Positions 16,707 through 26,598 of a DNA stretch of 64,000 bases are shown piece after piece. Position numbers and translations under genes: made by a program. The stretch is from positions 62,001 to 126,000 of the forward strand of contig NZ_JACGVC010000049.1 of NCBI RefSeq assembly GCF_014077005.1, written 5' to 3'. Every line of letters starts with the position of its first letter. Positions within the stretch are counted from its first letter, which is position 1. Below the pieces are notes generated by a model, which was given only the letters and a program-made list of their open reading frames with translations, did no database searches and had not been told where the DNA came from. Source of the DNA: Colwellia sp. MB3u-45 (lineage in GTDB: Bacteria > Pseudomonadota > Gammaproteobacteria > Enterobacterales > Alteromonadaceae).

Positions 16707-18440
16707 ATGAAAAAAGAAAATTCGCAATATGATGCTATGGATAAAACGCTACATGCCGCTATGTCTAAATTGACATCAGGGTTATCACCAAGCGCACTAA
16801 TGGCCGCCTATGCTGATTGGGCTGTTCACTTAGCTTTATCACCAGGTAAACAAGCTCACCTTATGGAAAAAGCGACTAGAAAGTCTACTCGACTCGCAGG
16901 CTATCTTAGCGAGTGCACAACACAGAAAGGTCAAAATCAGCCTTGCATAGAGCCTTTACCCTTCGATAAACGCTTTAGCGACCCAACTTGGCAAACGTGG
17001 CCATTTAATCTTTTATCCCAGTCGTTTTTACTCAACCAACAGTGGTGGTCAAATGCAACAACCGATGTGAACGGTGTCACTCAACAGCATGAGAATGTGG
17101 TTGAGTTTGCCACTCGGCAAATGTTGGATATATTTTCACCGTCAAATTACTTGCTGACCAATCCGCAATTACTGGAACAAACTAAACAAGAAGGTGGTCA
17201 AAATTTAGTCCGGGGTATGCAAAACCTGATGGACGACATGCAACGCCATATTGGTAATAAAAAACCTGTGGGTACGGAAGAATATGCGGTTGGTAAAAAT
17301 CTGGCTGTTACGCCAGGAAAGGTGGTTTATCGCAACCACTTAATTGAATTAATTCAATATACCCCTGTAACAGAGCAGGTTCGTCCAGAGCCCATTCTAA
17401 TCGTGCCAGCATGGATCATGAAATACTACATTCTTGATTTATCAGCTAAAAACTCGCTAGTAAAATACTTAACCGAGCAAGGGTTTACCGTGTTTATGGT
17501 CTCATGGAAAAACCCAGACCAAGACGACCGTGATTTAGGCATGGCTGATTATCGCAAGTATGGCGTTATGGATGCCATCGACACCATAGGTAAAATTACC
17601 GGTAAAGCGAAAATCCATGGTATTGGTTATTGCTTAGGCGGTACATTACTCTCAATAGCCGCGGCTGCTATGTCTAGAGACGGTGACGATAGAATTCAAT
17701 CACTTTCATTATTAGCCACTCAAGTCGATTTTTCAGAAGCCGGTGAATTAATGTTATTTATTAATGAAAGCCAGGTTAGCTTTTTAGAAGACATGATGTG
17801 GGAACAAGGCTATTTAGACGCTAAGCAAATGTCGGGCGCTTTTCAATTACTGCGCTCAAATGACTTAATTTGGTCGCGCATGGTACATGATTATTTAATG
17901 GGTAACCGCACGCCGGTTAACGACTTAATGGCGTGGAATTCCGACACCACTCGTATGCCGTATAAAATGCATTCACATTACTTACGTAAGCTATTTTTAG
18001 ATAATGACCTGACTGAAGGTCGCTATCTTGTAGATGATAAACCCATTTCTATTTCTGATATCCGCGCTCCTGCATTTGTTGTTGGCACGCAAAAAGACCA
18101 TGTGGCCCCTTGGCAGTCAGTTTATAAATTTCATTTATTGAGTGATACTGACGTTACCTTTTTGTTAACCAGCGGTGGCCATAATGCCGGCATAGTGAGC
18201 GAGCCTGGGCATCCACGCAGAAGTTACCAAATAGCCACCACTAAAAAAGATGCTAAATATACTGACCCAAACAGCTGGGAAGCTAAGCAAGCACATCATG
18301 AAGGATCATGGTGGCCAGAGTTAACAAAGTGGCTGCATAACCATTCCAGTAAATTAACTGCCCCGCCTACCATGGGCGCGCCCAACAAAAAACTTAGTGT
18401 ACTTTGTGATGCCCCTGGCACTTATATATTTCAAAACTAA
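16707..18440 (+). CDS. phaC: Poly(3-hydroxyalkanoate) synthase, class I-like
   Basis: The protein is 577 aa. The N-terminal region has the PhaC_N pattern (PFNLLSQSFLL, VVEFATRQMLDIFSPSNYLLTNP). The alpha/beta-hydrolase core has the lipase-like box GYCLGGT with catalytic Cys near residue 309, Asp in GTQKDHVAPW and His in SGGHNAGI. It polymerises (R)-3-hydroxyacyl-CoA into storage granules. A good ribosome site (gaggaat) precedes the ATG. It leads an operon with fabI, maoC-pta and ackA; the hydratase domain downstream can supply the (R)-hydroxyacyl-CoA substrate. No phasin or phaA/phaB genes are present in the window. Confidence 0.95.
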   Translation: MKKENSQYDAMDKTLHAAMSKLTSGLSPSALMAAYADWAVHLALSPGKQAHLMEKATRKSTRLAGYLSECTTQKGQNQPCIEPLPFDKRFSDPTWQTWPFNLLSQSFLLNQQWWSNATTDVNGVTQQHENVVEFATRQMLDIFSPSNYLLTNPQLLEQTKQEGGQNLVRGMQNLMDDMQRHIGNKKPVGTEEYAVGKNLAVTPGKVVYRNHLIELIQYTPVTEQVRPEPILIVPAWIMKYYILDLSAKNSLVKYLTEQGFTVFMVSWKNPDQDDRDLGMADYRKYGVMDAIDTIGKITGKAKIHGIGYCLGGTLLSIAAAAMSRDGDDRIQSLSLLATQVDFSEAGELMLFINESQVSFLEDMMWEQGYLDAKQMSGAFQLLRSNDLIWSRMVHDYLMGNRTPVNDLMAWNSDTTRMPYKMHSHYLRKLFLDNDLTEGRYLVDDKPISISDIRAPAFVVGTQKDHVAPWQSVYKFHLLSDTDVTFLLTSGGHNAGIVSEPGHPRRSYQIATTKKDAKYTDPNSWEAKQAHHEGSWWPELTKWLHNHSSKLTAPPTMGAPNKKLSVLCDAPGTYIFQN

Positions 18441-18459
18441 AAGCTTGAGGAAAAGCAAG

Positions 18460-19224
18460 ATGAAGATACTCGAAGGAAAACGAGGGTTAGTGGTAGGTAT
18501 TGCCAATGAGCAATCTATCGCAGCGGGCTGTGCTAAGGCATTTGCACTAGCAGGTGCAAAACTTGCTATCACCTATATTAATGAAAAAAGTAAGGCCTAT
18601 GTTGAACCCGTGGCAACTGAGGTTAACGCCGAAATATTGTTACCACTGGATGTACAAGATGACAGTCAACTTGATGCTGTTTTTCAGCGTATCGCTACAA
18701 CGTGGGGCGAGTTAGATTTTATTTTACACTCAATTGCCTATTGTCCAAAAGACGACTTACATGGACGGGTCACTGATTGTTCTCGAATAGGCTTTTCTCA
18801 AGCAATGGATATTTCTTGCCATTCGTTTATCCGTATGGCCCGTAAAGCAGAACCTTTAATGAAAAATGGCGGCTGCTTACTCACGGTTAGTTACTATGGC
18901 GCAGAAAAAGTGGTCGAACATTATAATATTATGGGACCAGTAAAAGCAGCGTTGGAATCGTCGGTACGTTATTTAGCCGCCGAACTTGGTCCAGCAGGTA
19001 TTCGAGTTAATGCGCTTTCTCCGGGCCCATTACAAACACGCGCAGCCTCTGGCATCGCTTTTTTTGATGAGCTGATCAATGACGCAAGAGCGCGAGCACC
19101 TAAGCGCCAACTAGTCACTATCGAAGACGTAGGCAACATAGCCACCGGGCTTGTCAGTGACGCGGCTAAAAGTGTTACCGGCAATATTACCTTTGTTGAT
19201 GCCGGTTATCACGTGTTGGCTTAA
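18460..19224 (+). CDS. fabI: Enoyl-ACP reductase, FabI-type
   Basis: About 254 aa from the ATG at 18460, which has a gaggaa ribosome site; the longer frame from 18397 overlaps phaC and is not supported. The N-terminus KRGLVVGIANEQSIAAGCA is the modified NAD-binding Rossmann motif of FabI. The catalytic Tyr and Lys are in EHYNIMGPVKAALE, and SPGPLQTRAASGI is also diagnostic. FabI reduces enoyl-ACP in fatty acid synthesis. As a second copy inside a phaC cluster it may instead act on enoyl-CoA or redirect acyl chains; this is an inference from context. It is 19 bases after phaC. Confidence 0.9.
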   Translation: MKILEGKRGLVVGIANEQSIAAGCAKAFALAGAKLAITYINEKSKAYVEPVATEVNAEILLPLDVQDDSQLDAVFQRIATTWGELDFILHSIAYCPKDDLHGRVTDCSRIGFSQAMDISCHSFIRMARKAEPLMKNGGCLLTVSYYGAEKVVEHYNIMGPVKAALESSVRYLAAELGPAGIRVNALSPGPLQTRAASGIAFFDELINDARARAPKRQLVTIEDVGNIATGLVSDAAKSVTGNITFVDAGYHVLA

Positions 19225-19237
19225 ACGAGGAAATGTC

Positions 19238-20632
19238 ATGGAATATATTGAAAACAAGACCTTTGATGAAATAGCTGTCGGCGACATAGCAGAACTGACT
19301 CGGGTACTTAAACCGCAAGATATTGAATTGTTTGCCGTCATGTCAGGCGATGTTAACCCTGCCCATGTTGACCTAGAATATGCAAAAGCGGATATTTTTC
19401 ATAAAGTAATCGCCCATGGTATGTGGGGTGGTGCGCTTATATCAGCCCTATTGGGGACACAATTACCGGGTCCAGGCACCATTTATTTAAATCAATCTTT
19501 GAGTTTTAGGCGTCCGGTTAGTATTGGTGACAAGGTATTAGTACGGGTGACAGTGATAGAAAAAATTGCGGACAAAAAACAGGTATTGCTTAAATGTGAA
19601 TGCCTAAATCAGGACGGCGAATGCGTTATCATAGGCGAAGCTAGGGTTATAGCGCCGAGCGAGAAAGTACGCCGACCCAGAGTGATATTACCTGAGGTGC
19701 ATTTACATGAGCACGGGGCGCATTATCAGAAATTACTTGAATCAACCAAAGACATTGCCCCCATTAGAGTGGCAGTGGTGCACCCTTGCGATGAAATATC
19801 CTTGCTTGGAGCCATTGAGGCAAAACGCCAAGGGGTTATTGAGCCCATTTTGATCGGCCCTAAAGATAAAATTATTGCGGTGGCCAGCCAAGCCGGTTGC
19901 AGCTTGGCTGGCATAAAATTGATTGATGCACCACACAGTCATGGTGCAGCGGAAATTGCCGTTGAAGAAGTGCGAAAAAATAATGTTGACGCCATCATGA
20001 AAGGTAAATTGCATACTGATGAATTAATGCAAGCTATATTACATAAAAGCAAGGGGTTACGTACTGAACGCAGAATGAGTCATATATTTGCATTAGACGT
20101 GCCCACTTACCATAAACCACTATTTATTACCGATGCCGCCATCAATATCGCTCCCGATCTAAACGCCAAGCGTGACATTGTACAAAACGCTATCGATTTA
20201 CTGCATACTTTAGGCATAACCCTTCCTAAAGTAGCGATTTTATCTGCGGTTGAAACGGTTAATTCAAAAATACTTTCAACCCTAGACGCCGCTGGATTAT
20301 GCAAAATGGCTGACCGCAAGCAAATAACGGGCGGTATAATCGATGGACCCTTGGCATTTGACAACGCTATTTCAAAATCTGCTGCGGCGGCTAAAGAGCT
20401 AGTATCAGAGGTTGCCGGTGACGCCGACATTTTAGTCGCACCCGACTTAGAAGCCGGCAACATGATCGCTAAACAGCTGATATATTTAGCGGGTGCAGAA
20501 TCTGCCGGTATTGTACTTGGCGCTACAGTACCCATAATTTTAACCAGTCGGGCCGACGGAACACTTTCACGACTTGCCTCTTGTGTGTTAGCTCAGCGCT
20601 ACGTCGATTATACTAAGAAGACTATTTTATGA
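19238..20632 (+). CDS. Bifunctional MaoC-type enoyl-CoA hydratase / phosphate acetyl(butyryl)transferase
   Basis: About 464 aa from the ATG at 19238, preceded by gaggaaatg; the open frame to 19151 runs into fabI and is not used. Residues 1-150 form a MaoC hot-dog domain: FAVMSGDVNPAHVD with the Asp/His pair, and AHGMWGGALIS. From about residue 170 the phosphotransacetylase domain follows (AVVHPCDEISLLGAIEA, IMKGKLHTDELMQA, GPLAFDNAISKSAA, PDLEAGNMIAKQL). The hydratase would make (R)-3-hydroxyacyl-CoA for PhaC; the transferase would make acyl-phosphate for AckA. The stop overlaps the ackA start by four bases, suggesting translational coupling. Confidence 0.93.
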   Translation: MEYIENKTFDEIAVGDIAELTRVLKPQDIELFAVMSGDVNPAHVDLEYAKADIFHKVIAHGMWGGALISALLGTQLPGPGTIYLNQSLSFRRPVSIGDKVLVRVTVIEKIADKKQVLLKCECLNQDGECVIIGEARVIAPSEKVRRPRVILPEVHLHEHGAHYQKLLESTKDIAPIRVAVVHPCDEISLLGAIEAKRQGVIEPILIGPKDKIIAVASQAGCSLAGIKLIDAPHSHGAAEIAVEEVRKNNVDAIMKGKLHTDELMQAILHKSKGLRTERRMSHIFALDVPTYHKPLFITDAAINIAPDLNAKRDIVQNAIDLLHTLGITLPKVAILSAVETVNSKILSTLDAAGLCKMADRKQITGGIIDGPLAFDNAISKSAAAAKELVSEVAGDADILVAPDLEAGNMIAKQLIYLAGAESAGIVLGATVPIILTSRADGTLSRLASCVLAQRYVDYTKKTIL

Positions 20633-21816
20633 ACGATGCGGTACTGGTTATTAACGCAGGATCGTCGAGCATCAAGTTTGCGCTTTATAGCTTTGCCACC
20701 CCTAGTTCGCAGGCATTACTCAGTGGTAAAGTCGTCAATATTGGTCAAAGTCCGACACTTTATGCCATAGACGCTAAAGGCAATGATTTAACCAACAACG
20801 ACCTTGCTGCATTTAATGATCAAACGACACATGAAGCGCTAATAAAGTGGCTGATTGAGTGGCTTAATCACCATAACCAAGGTTATAAAATTAAAGCTGT
20901 TGGTCATCGTGTGGTACATGGCGGTCGCGACTTTTTAACGCCAACAATACTTACAGTTAGCGTAGTTAAACACTTAAAGACACTGATCCCACTGGCGCCA
21001 CTGCATCAAGGGCATAACCTTGCCGCTATTGAAGCCTTTTTTAACTGGGCTCCTGAATTACCCCAAGTTGCTTGTTTTGATACCAGTTTTCATTCGACAC
21101 AACCCGCGCTTGCACAACTGTTTGCTCTACCGCGCGAATATAGCGATAAAGGCATTATTCGTTATGGATTTCATGGTCTTTCTTATCAGTATATTGCCAG
21201 CTGTTTGCCACAATATTTGGGCACACTTGCCAATGGACGCGTTATTGTCGCTCATCTAGGCAACGGCGCGAGTATGTGCGCCTTAAAGCAAAGACAAAGC
21301 GTAGCAACAACTATGGGCTTTACAGCGCTCGATGGTCTAATGATGGGCCAACGTTGCGGCAGCCTTGATGCCGGTGTTGTTATCCACCTTTTACGCCATT
21401 ATAAAATGAGTGTAGAAGAGGTAGAACACATGCTCTATAAAGAGTCTGGACTACTGGGGGTTTCGGGTATTAGCAGCAACATGCAAGTACTAGAACAAAG
21501 TAACGACCCACAGGCAAAACAAGCCATTGACTTGTTTTGTTATCGCGCTGCTCGCGAACTTGCTGCTCTGGTTAGCACCTTATGTGGCATTGATGCCATT
21601 GTTTTTACTGCCGGTATTGGCGAAAATTCCGCGGCCATACGCGGACAAATTTGTCAGCACTTAACTTGGCTTGGGATTAGTTTAGATGCAAGTAAAAACC
21701 GTCAGCATAAAAGCGTTATTAGCCAAGATGACTCAAGCGTTAAGGTGCTAGTAATACCCACAAACGAAGAGATTATTATCGCCAAAGCGACCCAAAAATT
21801 ACTTATGGGTCGCTAA
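20629..21816 (+). CDS. ackA: Acetate kinase
   Basis: The protein is 395 aa, the normal length. It starts with the phosphate-binding VLVINAGSSSIKFALY, has GHRVVHGG, the catalytic-region FDTSFHST and YGFHGLSYQYI, and the nucleotide-binding HLGNGASMCA, MGFTALDGLMMGQRCG and FTAGIGENSAAIR. It interconverts acyl-phosphate plus ADP with acid plus ATP. As the last gene of the phaC operon it would make ATP from acetyl- or butyryl-phosphate delivered by the upstream transferase. The stop is only five bases from that of the convergent GNAT gene. Confidence 0.97.
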   Translation: MNDAVLVINAGSSSIKFALYSFATPSSQALLSGKVVNIGQSPTLYAIDAKGNDLTNNDLAAFNDQTTHEALIKWLIEWLNHHNQGYKIKAVGHRVVHGGRDFLTPTILTVSVVKHLKTLIPLAPLHQGHNLAAIEAFFNWAPELPQVACFDTSFHSTQPALAQLFALPREYSDKGIIRYGFHGLSYQYIASCLPQYLGTLANGRVIVAHLGNGASMCALKQRQSVATTMGFTALDGLMMGQRCGSLDAGVVIHLLRHYKMSVEEVEHMLYKESGLLGVSGISSNMQVLEQSNDPQAKQAIDLFCYRAARELAALVSTLCGIDAIVFTAGIGENSAAIRGQICQHLTWLGISLDASKNRQHKSVISQDDSSVKVLVIPTNEEIIIAKATQKLLMGR

Positions 21817-21821
21817 ACGCC

Positions 21822-22349
21822 TTACTTCAGCAGCAATGAATACAGGATCAAAGTCGCGTCTTCTGGATGAACTTTAGCGGACATACCCAGATGTTCAGCT
21901 AATTTTTTTATACGATAATTACTGCTGAGTTCAATTGAAAAAAGACGTTTTATATTATTGGCCTTTGCATGCTCAAATAACGAATGCAGTAACACAGTCG
22001 CAACCTCCTCATAGGGATAATCATCTGCAACGGTTATTGCCATTTCACTTTCGCCCGGCACTTTGTCAGCCGCGTAGCGACACATTCCAATTTCTTTTTC
22101 GCCTTCTCCAGTTTTAATCGTCGCGATATAAGCCATGGTATCTACATAGTCGATATTACTCAGCACGTTCAACATGGAAGGCGATAATTCTTTTAAACCT
22201 TCAAAAAAGCGTTCATATTTTGTTTGCATTGATAGCTTTTTTACAAAGGCTGCTTCTAAGTGCTTGTCTTCAGGAGTGATGGGCCGGATGGTGATCTCAA
22301 GATCGCCAATAGTCACGTTTTTATGATCGCTGGTCAGTTTTTCAGTCAT
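21822..22349 (-). CDS. GNAT-family N-acetyltransferase
   Basis: The protein is 175 aa and consists of one GNAT domain. ITIRPITPEDKHLEAAFVKKLS is the usual N-terminal strand-helix, EMAITVADDYPYEEVATVLLHSLFEHAKAN replaces the acetyl-CoA loop region, and RLFSIELSSNYRIKKLAEHLGM is the typical C-terminal part. The acetyl-CoA P-loop (Q/RxxGxG/A) is degenerate. Single-domain enzymes of this type often sit near acyl-CoA or phaC/acs genes and may acetylate lysines of metabolic enzymes; this is an inference. It is convergent with ackA. Confidence 0.75.
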   Translation of the reverse strand: MTEKLTSDHKNVTIGDLEITIRPITPEDKHLEAAFVKKLSMQTKYERFFEGLKELSPSMLNVLSNIDYVDTMAYIATIKTGEGEKEIGMCRYAADKVPGESEMAITVADDYPYEEVATVLLHSLFEHAKANNIKRLFSIELSSNYRIKKLAEHLGMSAKVHPEDATLILYSLLLK

Positions 22350-22794
22350 GCTAAATCCTCTTGATGCAAACTTAATTGTTTATGGTGATTGTAAGTAATG
22401 ATAGAAGAATTTTGTGACTTAACCATTGGGGATTCCCTCTAAAGCACTGTGGTTTGTACTTATACCAAGGGGGAATACCTATACTGATGATTTTTATTAT
22501 TTTTTTTCTTATGTTATGTGGGCATTATTTCTTATTTAAGACAATGTGCTTGCATCTACAGTGATCACCTAGGTACCTAGTGAGATAAGGTGAAAAGTCA
22601 CTAAGGGGAAGCCACATTCAAATGTCGGACATCCCTAATATTGGTAAAACAAATACCAAGGTACAGTTTGTTCGATCGCAACACTTAAAGCGTGCATTAC
22701 AAGCCAAATGTTGCAGATCAAAAAATCCCCCAATATATGCTAGTTGCCACCGATTCAATATAACAAGCATAAACACGACCTTTTATGGAAATGA
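22350..22794. other. Promoter region of GNAT and ABC export genes
   Basis: The 445-base gap holds a perfect 12-bp palindrome, ctaggtacctag, at 22569-22580, about 215 bases before the HlyD gene, which could be an operator. A T-rich stretch lies at 22490-22512. No coding frame of note. Confidence 0.4.
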
Positions 22795-23823
22795 ATGATG
22801 AAAAAACCTGTCATTAGGTTAATGGCGTTTAGCCTTATCGTTATTGTGATCGCAGCTTTTTCTTGGCAATGGTGGCAAAGCCAACAAACATTATTGCCTG
22901 CAGATATTGCAACAGGTAACGGCAGAATAGAAGCCGATCAGATTGATATTACGACTAAGTACGCCGGCCGCGTTAAACATATTTTAGTTCAGGAGGGTGA
23001 CCTGGTTACCCTTGATCAAGTGCTAGCTAACATGGATACCACAGAACTTGATGCACAGTTAGCACAAACACAAGCACAAGTTCTGCAAACACGGGCTGCT
23101 GTAGTCGAAAGTTCCGTATTAATAGCGCAACGAGAAAGTGAATTAACCTTGGCAGAGCTTGAATTCAAGCGTGTTGCTGCGTTAGTTAAAACCGGCGCAA
23201 TATCACAAAGTTTGGCTGACCAAAAGCAAACCATTAAAGCGACTGCCATTGCGGTTTATAATGCAGCTAAAGCCCATGTAAACACACTTGAACAATCAGT
23301 ATTGGTTGCTCAAGCCGAAGTCAAACGTGTGCAAACACAAATTGACGAAGCCGTGCTTAAATCTCCTGCAATGGGACGAGTACTCTATCGATTAGCGCAA
23401 CCCAACGAAGTATTAGGCAGCGGCGGGAAAGTATTAACCATTATTAATCTTGGCGATATATATATGGAGGTTTTTCTCCCCTCTGCACAAGCCTATTTAA
23501 CCCCCATAGGCGCTCAAGCTAGGGTGAAACTAGACATACTCGATATCGCTATTCCAGCACAAGTAAGCTTTGTTTCTCCTGAATCACAATTCACCCCCAA
23601 ACAAGTTGAAACACAAAGCGAGCGCGATAAATTAATGTTTCGAGTCAAATTACGCATACCTCAAGCTTTGGTATTAAACCATATTGAGCAAGTTAAAACG
23701 GGCGTGCGCGGGGTTGCGTATATTCGCTTGTCAGCAACTAAAGGGAAACAAGCCTCTGCTTGGCCGGTATTTTTACAAAAATTGCCCGATGATATTAATC
23801 CTGCCGAACAAAGTAGTCAGTAG
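22795..23823 (+). CDS. HlyD-family membrane fusion protein (YhiI-like)
   Basis: The protein is 342 aa. An N-terminal membrane anchor (about residues 8-26) is followed by a lipoyl/barrel-sandwich half (RVKHILVQEGDLVTLDQVLANMD), a long alpha-helical hairpin rich in Ala and Gln (about 80-185) and the second lipoyl half (LKSPAMGRVLYRLAQPNEVL). It would bridge the inner-membrane ABC complex and an outer-membrane channel. It leads an operon with the RbbA-like and YhhJ-like genes, as in E. coli yhiI-rbbA-yhhJ. There is no TolC-like gene in the window. Either of two adjacent ATG codons may be the start. Confidence 0.92.
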   Translation: MMKKPVIRLMAFSLIVIVIAAFSWQWWQSQQTLLPADIATGNGRIEADQIDITTKYAGRVKHILVQEGDLVTLDQVLANMDTTELDAQLAQTQAQVLQTRAAVVESSVLIAQRESELTLAELEFKRVAALVKTGAISQSLADQKQTIKATAIAVYNAAKAHVNTLEQSVLVAQAEVKRVQTQIDEAVLKSPAMGRVLYRLAQPNEVLGSGGKVLTIINLGDIYMEVFLPSAQAYLTPIGAQARVKLDILDIAIPAQVSFVSPESQFTPKQVETQSERDKLMFRVKLRIPQALVLNHIEQVKTGVRGVAYIRLSATKGKQASAWPVFLQKLPDDINPAEQSSQ

Positions 23824-23835
23824 AGGACACCTTAA

Positions 23836-26598
23836 GTGAGTAAAACAATGCAAACGGTAACGCGTATCCAAAAAGTTACTCATCATTATCATAATACCCT
23901 AGCGCTTGACGATATTACGTTAACTATTTCTGCTGGCATGATGGTCGGATTACTAGGCCCTGATGGTGTGGGTAAGTCAACGCTGATGGGCTTAATTTCT
24001 GGCGCACGAAAACTGCAACAAGGTCAATTAACCGTCTTAGATGGCGATATGGCCTTAGCGAAACATCGAGAATTAATTGGTCCTCGCATTGCTTATATGC
24101 CACAAGGTCTGGGTAAAAACTTATATGCAGAACTGAGTGTAGAAGAGAATTTAGACTTCTTTGCAAAATTATTTAACCAGCCTGCTCATGAGCGCAAGGC
24201 GCGAATTGACAAGTTAACAAAAGCCACCCAATTACACGCTTTTTTATCACGTCCGGTTAAAAAACTCTCAGGTGGCATGAAACAAAAGCTTGGCCTGTGT
24301 TGCGCGCTTATTCATGATCCTGACTTACTGATATTAGATGAACCAACTACGGGTGTCGACCCCCTTTCAAGACGACAATTTTGGCAACTTATTGCGTCTA
24401 TCAGGGCACAACGCCCGACCATGAGTATATTAGTCTCTACCGCCTACATGGATGAAGCTGAAGGTTTTGACTATTTAATTGCCATGGATGCCGGACGTGT
24501 TCTTGATACCGGTACGCCACAGGAAATAAAAGCTAAAACCCATACCATGGATCTAGAAAGCGCGTTTGTGCGTTTATTACCGCAAGAAAAACGGGCTAAC
24601 CATAGTAAATTGATCATCCCACCCTTTAAAAAAAGTAACGCGTCACCTGCAATTATAGCTAAAAATTTAACCCGACGTTTTGGCGATTTCACCGCAGTAA
24701 ATGATGTCAGTTTTGAGATACAAGCAGGAGAGATTTTTGGTTTTTTAGGCTCAAATGGTTGCGGTAAAACCACAACCATGAAAATGCTCACAGGCTTGCT
24801 GTCGGTTAGCAGTGGTGAGGCCTACTTATTTGGTAAAGCGGTCAATGCAAACGATATACAAACACGTCAACGCGTTGGCTTTATGTCACAGACTTTTTCA
24901 TTGTATGGCGAATTAACCGTAGCGCAAAATCTGACTTTACATGCGCGTTTGTTTCACCTCGCCCCAGCTCAAGCAGCACAGAGAATTAACACACTCACTA
25001 AACGCTTTGGTTTGCATACCTACATGGATGAAGCTGCCGCGTCTTTACCTCTGGGTATGCGCCAACGTCTGTCGCTTGCAGTAGCGGTTATTCATCAACC
25101 AGAAATGCTCATTTTAGATGAACCTACGTCAGGTGTTGATCCCGTTGCCCGAGACCAATTTTGGGCTTTATTAGTTGAGCTGTCGCGCACCGACAAGGTG
25201 ACTATTTTCATCTCTACCCATTTTATGAACGAAGCCTTACGCTGTGATCGCATTTCATTGATGCATGCCGGTGAAGTACTTATCTATGGTACCCCTGAGC
25301 AATTGATTGAGAAAAAAGGCGCGGAGACTTTAGAGCAGGCATTTATTGCCTATTTAGAAGCAGCGATTAAACAAAAAAAATCCATTGAAAATATACCTTC
25401 ATTGCCTATCCCAACCTCACCTCCAGAGCTAGAGTTGCCGCCATCAAATAAAGAACGTGCCAAACATAATCGATTTAGCTTTCATCGGCTATTGGCTTAC
25501 AGTTACCTTGAAACTATGCAAGTATTGCGCGATCCGATACGCCTTGCCTTTGCCTTTGTCGGCAGTGCCATATTATTGATAGTCATCGCTTATGGTATTT
25601 CACTCGATGTAGAAAATTTAAATTACGCCGCGTTTGACAATGACCGTAGCCCAGAAAGTCGTCAGTATTTAAGCAATTTTCAGGGCTCACGTTATTTTGT
25701 TAGTCGCCCTGATGTTCATAGTAATGATGAGTTAGAGCAACGTTTAACATCCAATGACATTACGCTGGCACTTGAGATCCCTGCCGGATTTGGCCGAGCG
25801 CTTAAAAATGGCGAGTCGCCTAGCGTATCTGCTTGGATTGACGGCTCTAACACTATTCGCGCTGGCACTATTGCCGGTTATGTCACAGGCGTGCACTTGC
25901 ATTATATTACCGAGCTAGCCAACAATGCAGGTATTGACGCCAGTGCCTTGGCAAAGGTTAACTTAGCATCGCGTTATAGATACAATCCTACTTTTAAGAC
26001 CGTTTTTTCGATAGGGCCTAAAACACCCGCGATGTTGTTGCTATTGTTTCCCGCTATTTTAATGGCCGTTAGCATCTCTCGAGAGAAAGAAATGGGCACC
26101 ATTACTAACTTTTATGTAACACCCACCAACAAACTAGAGTTCTTACTAGGTAAACAACTGCCTTACATAGTTATAGGCATGCTTAATTTTTTCATTTTAA
26201 CCTTTATGGTGGTTTTTTTACTGCAAGTGCCATTACAAGGCAGCTTTTTTGGTCTTATGCTCGGCGCCTTGTTTTATGTGTTTGCAGCCACAGGTTTTGG
26301 CTTGCTGGTGGCTTCAATCACCCAAACCCAAGTGGCTTCAATTTTTGCTACCGCGATCTTATGTATGCTACCCACCTTACAATTTTCAGGCATTGTGCAA
26401 CCCACTTCAACACTTGAGGGTGCGGGACATATTATTGGCACAGTTTGGCCTGCTACTTATTACATGCATTTAAGTGTTGCCGCTTTCACTAAAGGCCTGG
26501 AGTTTGGTGATTTAGCGAAAGACATTATTTTACTGGCCCTTTTTGGTCCTGTCTTTATCGCTATAGCCGCTACCTCACTTAAAAAGCAGGAGCACTAA
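23836..26598 (+). CDS. rbbA: Fused double-ATPase and permease ABC transporter, RbbA-like
   Basis: The protein is 920 aa, close to the 911 aa of E. coli RbbA. Two ATP-binding domains come first: Walker A LGPDGVGKST with signature KLSGGMKQKLG, and Walker A LGSNGCGKTT with a weaker signature LPLGMRQRLS. An ABC-2 permease domain follows from about residue 550, with a large external loop and four to five C-terminal membrane spans. The start is GTG at 23836, with agagg nine bases earlier. The system probably exports a hydrophobic compound. RbbA was described as ribosome-associated in E. coli, but the operon context argues for export. Confidence 0.92.
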   Translation: MSKTMQTVTRIQKVTHHYHNTLALDDITLTISAGMMVGLLGPDGVGKSTLMGLISGARKLQQGQLTVLDGDMALAKHRELIGPRIAYMPQGLGKNLYAELSVEENLDFFAKLFNQPAHERKARIDKLTKATQLHAFLSRPVKKLSGGMKQKLGLCCALIHDPDLLILDEPTTGVDPLSRRQFWQLIASIRAQRPTMSILVSTAYMDEAEGFDYLIAMDAGRVLDTGTPQEIKAKTHTMDLESAFVRLLPQEKRANHSKLIIPPFKKSNASPAIIAKNLTRRFGDFTAVNDVSFEIQAGEIFGFLGSNGCGKTTTMKMLTGLLSVSSGEAYLFGKAVNANDIQTRQRVGFMSQTFSLYGELTVAQNLTLHARLFHLAPAQAAQRINTLTKRFGLHTYMDEAAASLPLGMRQRLSLAVAVIHQPEMLILDEPTSGVDPVARDQFWALLVELSRTDKVTIFISTHFMNEALRCDRISLMHAGEVLIYGTPEQLIEKKGAETLEQAFIAYLEAAIKQKKSIENIPSLPIPTSPPELELPPSNKERAKHNRFSFHRLLAYSYLETMQVLRDPIRLAFAFVGSAILLIVIAYGISLDVENLNYAAFDNDRSPESRQYLSNFQGSRYFVSRPDVHSNDELEQRLTSNDITLALEIPAGFGRALKNGESPSVSAWIDGSNTIRAGTIAGYVTGVHLHYITELANNAGIDASALAKVNLASRYRYNPTFKTVFSIGPKTPAMLLLLFPAILMAVSISREKEMGTITNFYVTPTNKLEFLLGKQLPYIVIGMLNFFILTFMVVFLLQVPLQGSFFGLMLGALFYVFAATGFGLLVASITQTQVASIFATAILCMLPTLQFSGIVQPTSTLEGAGHIIGTVWPATYYMHLSVAAFTKGLEFGDLAKDIILLALFGPVFIAIAATSLKKQEH

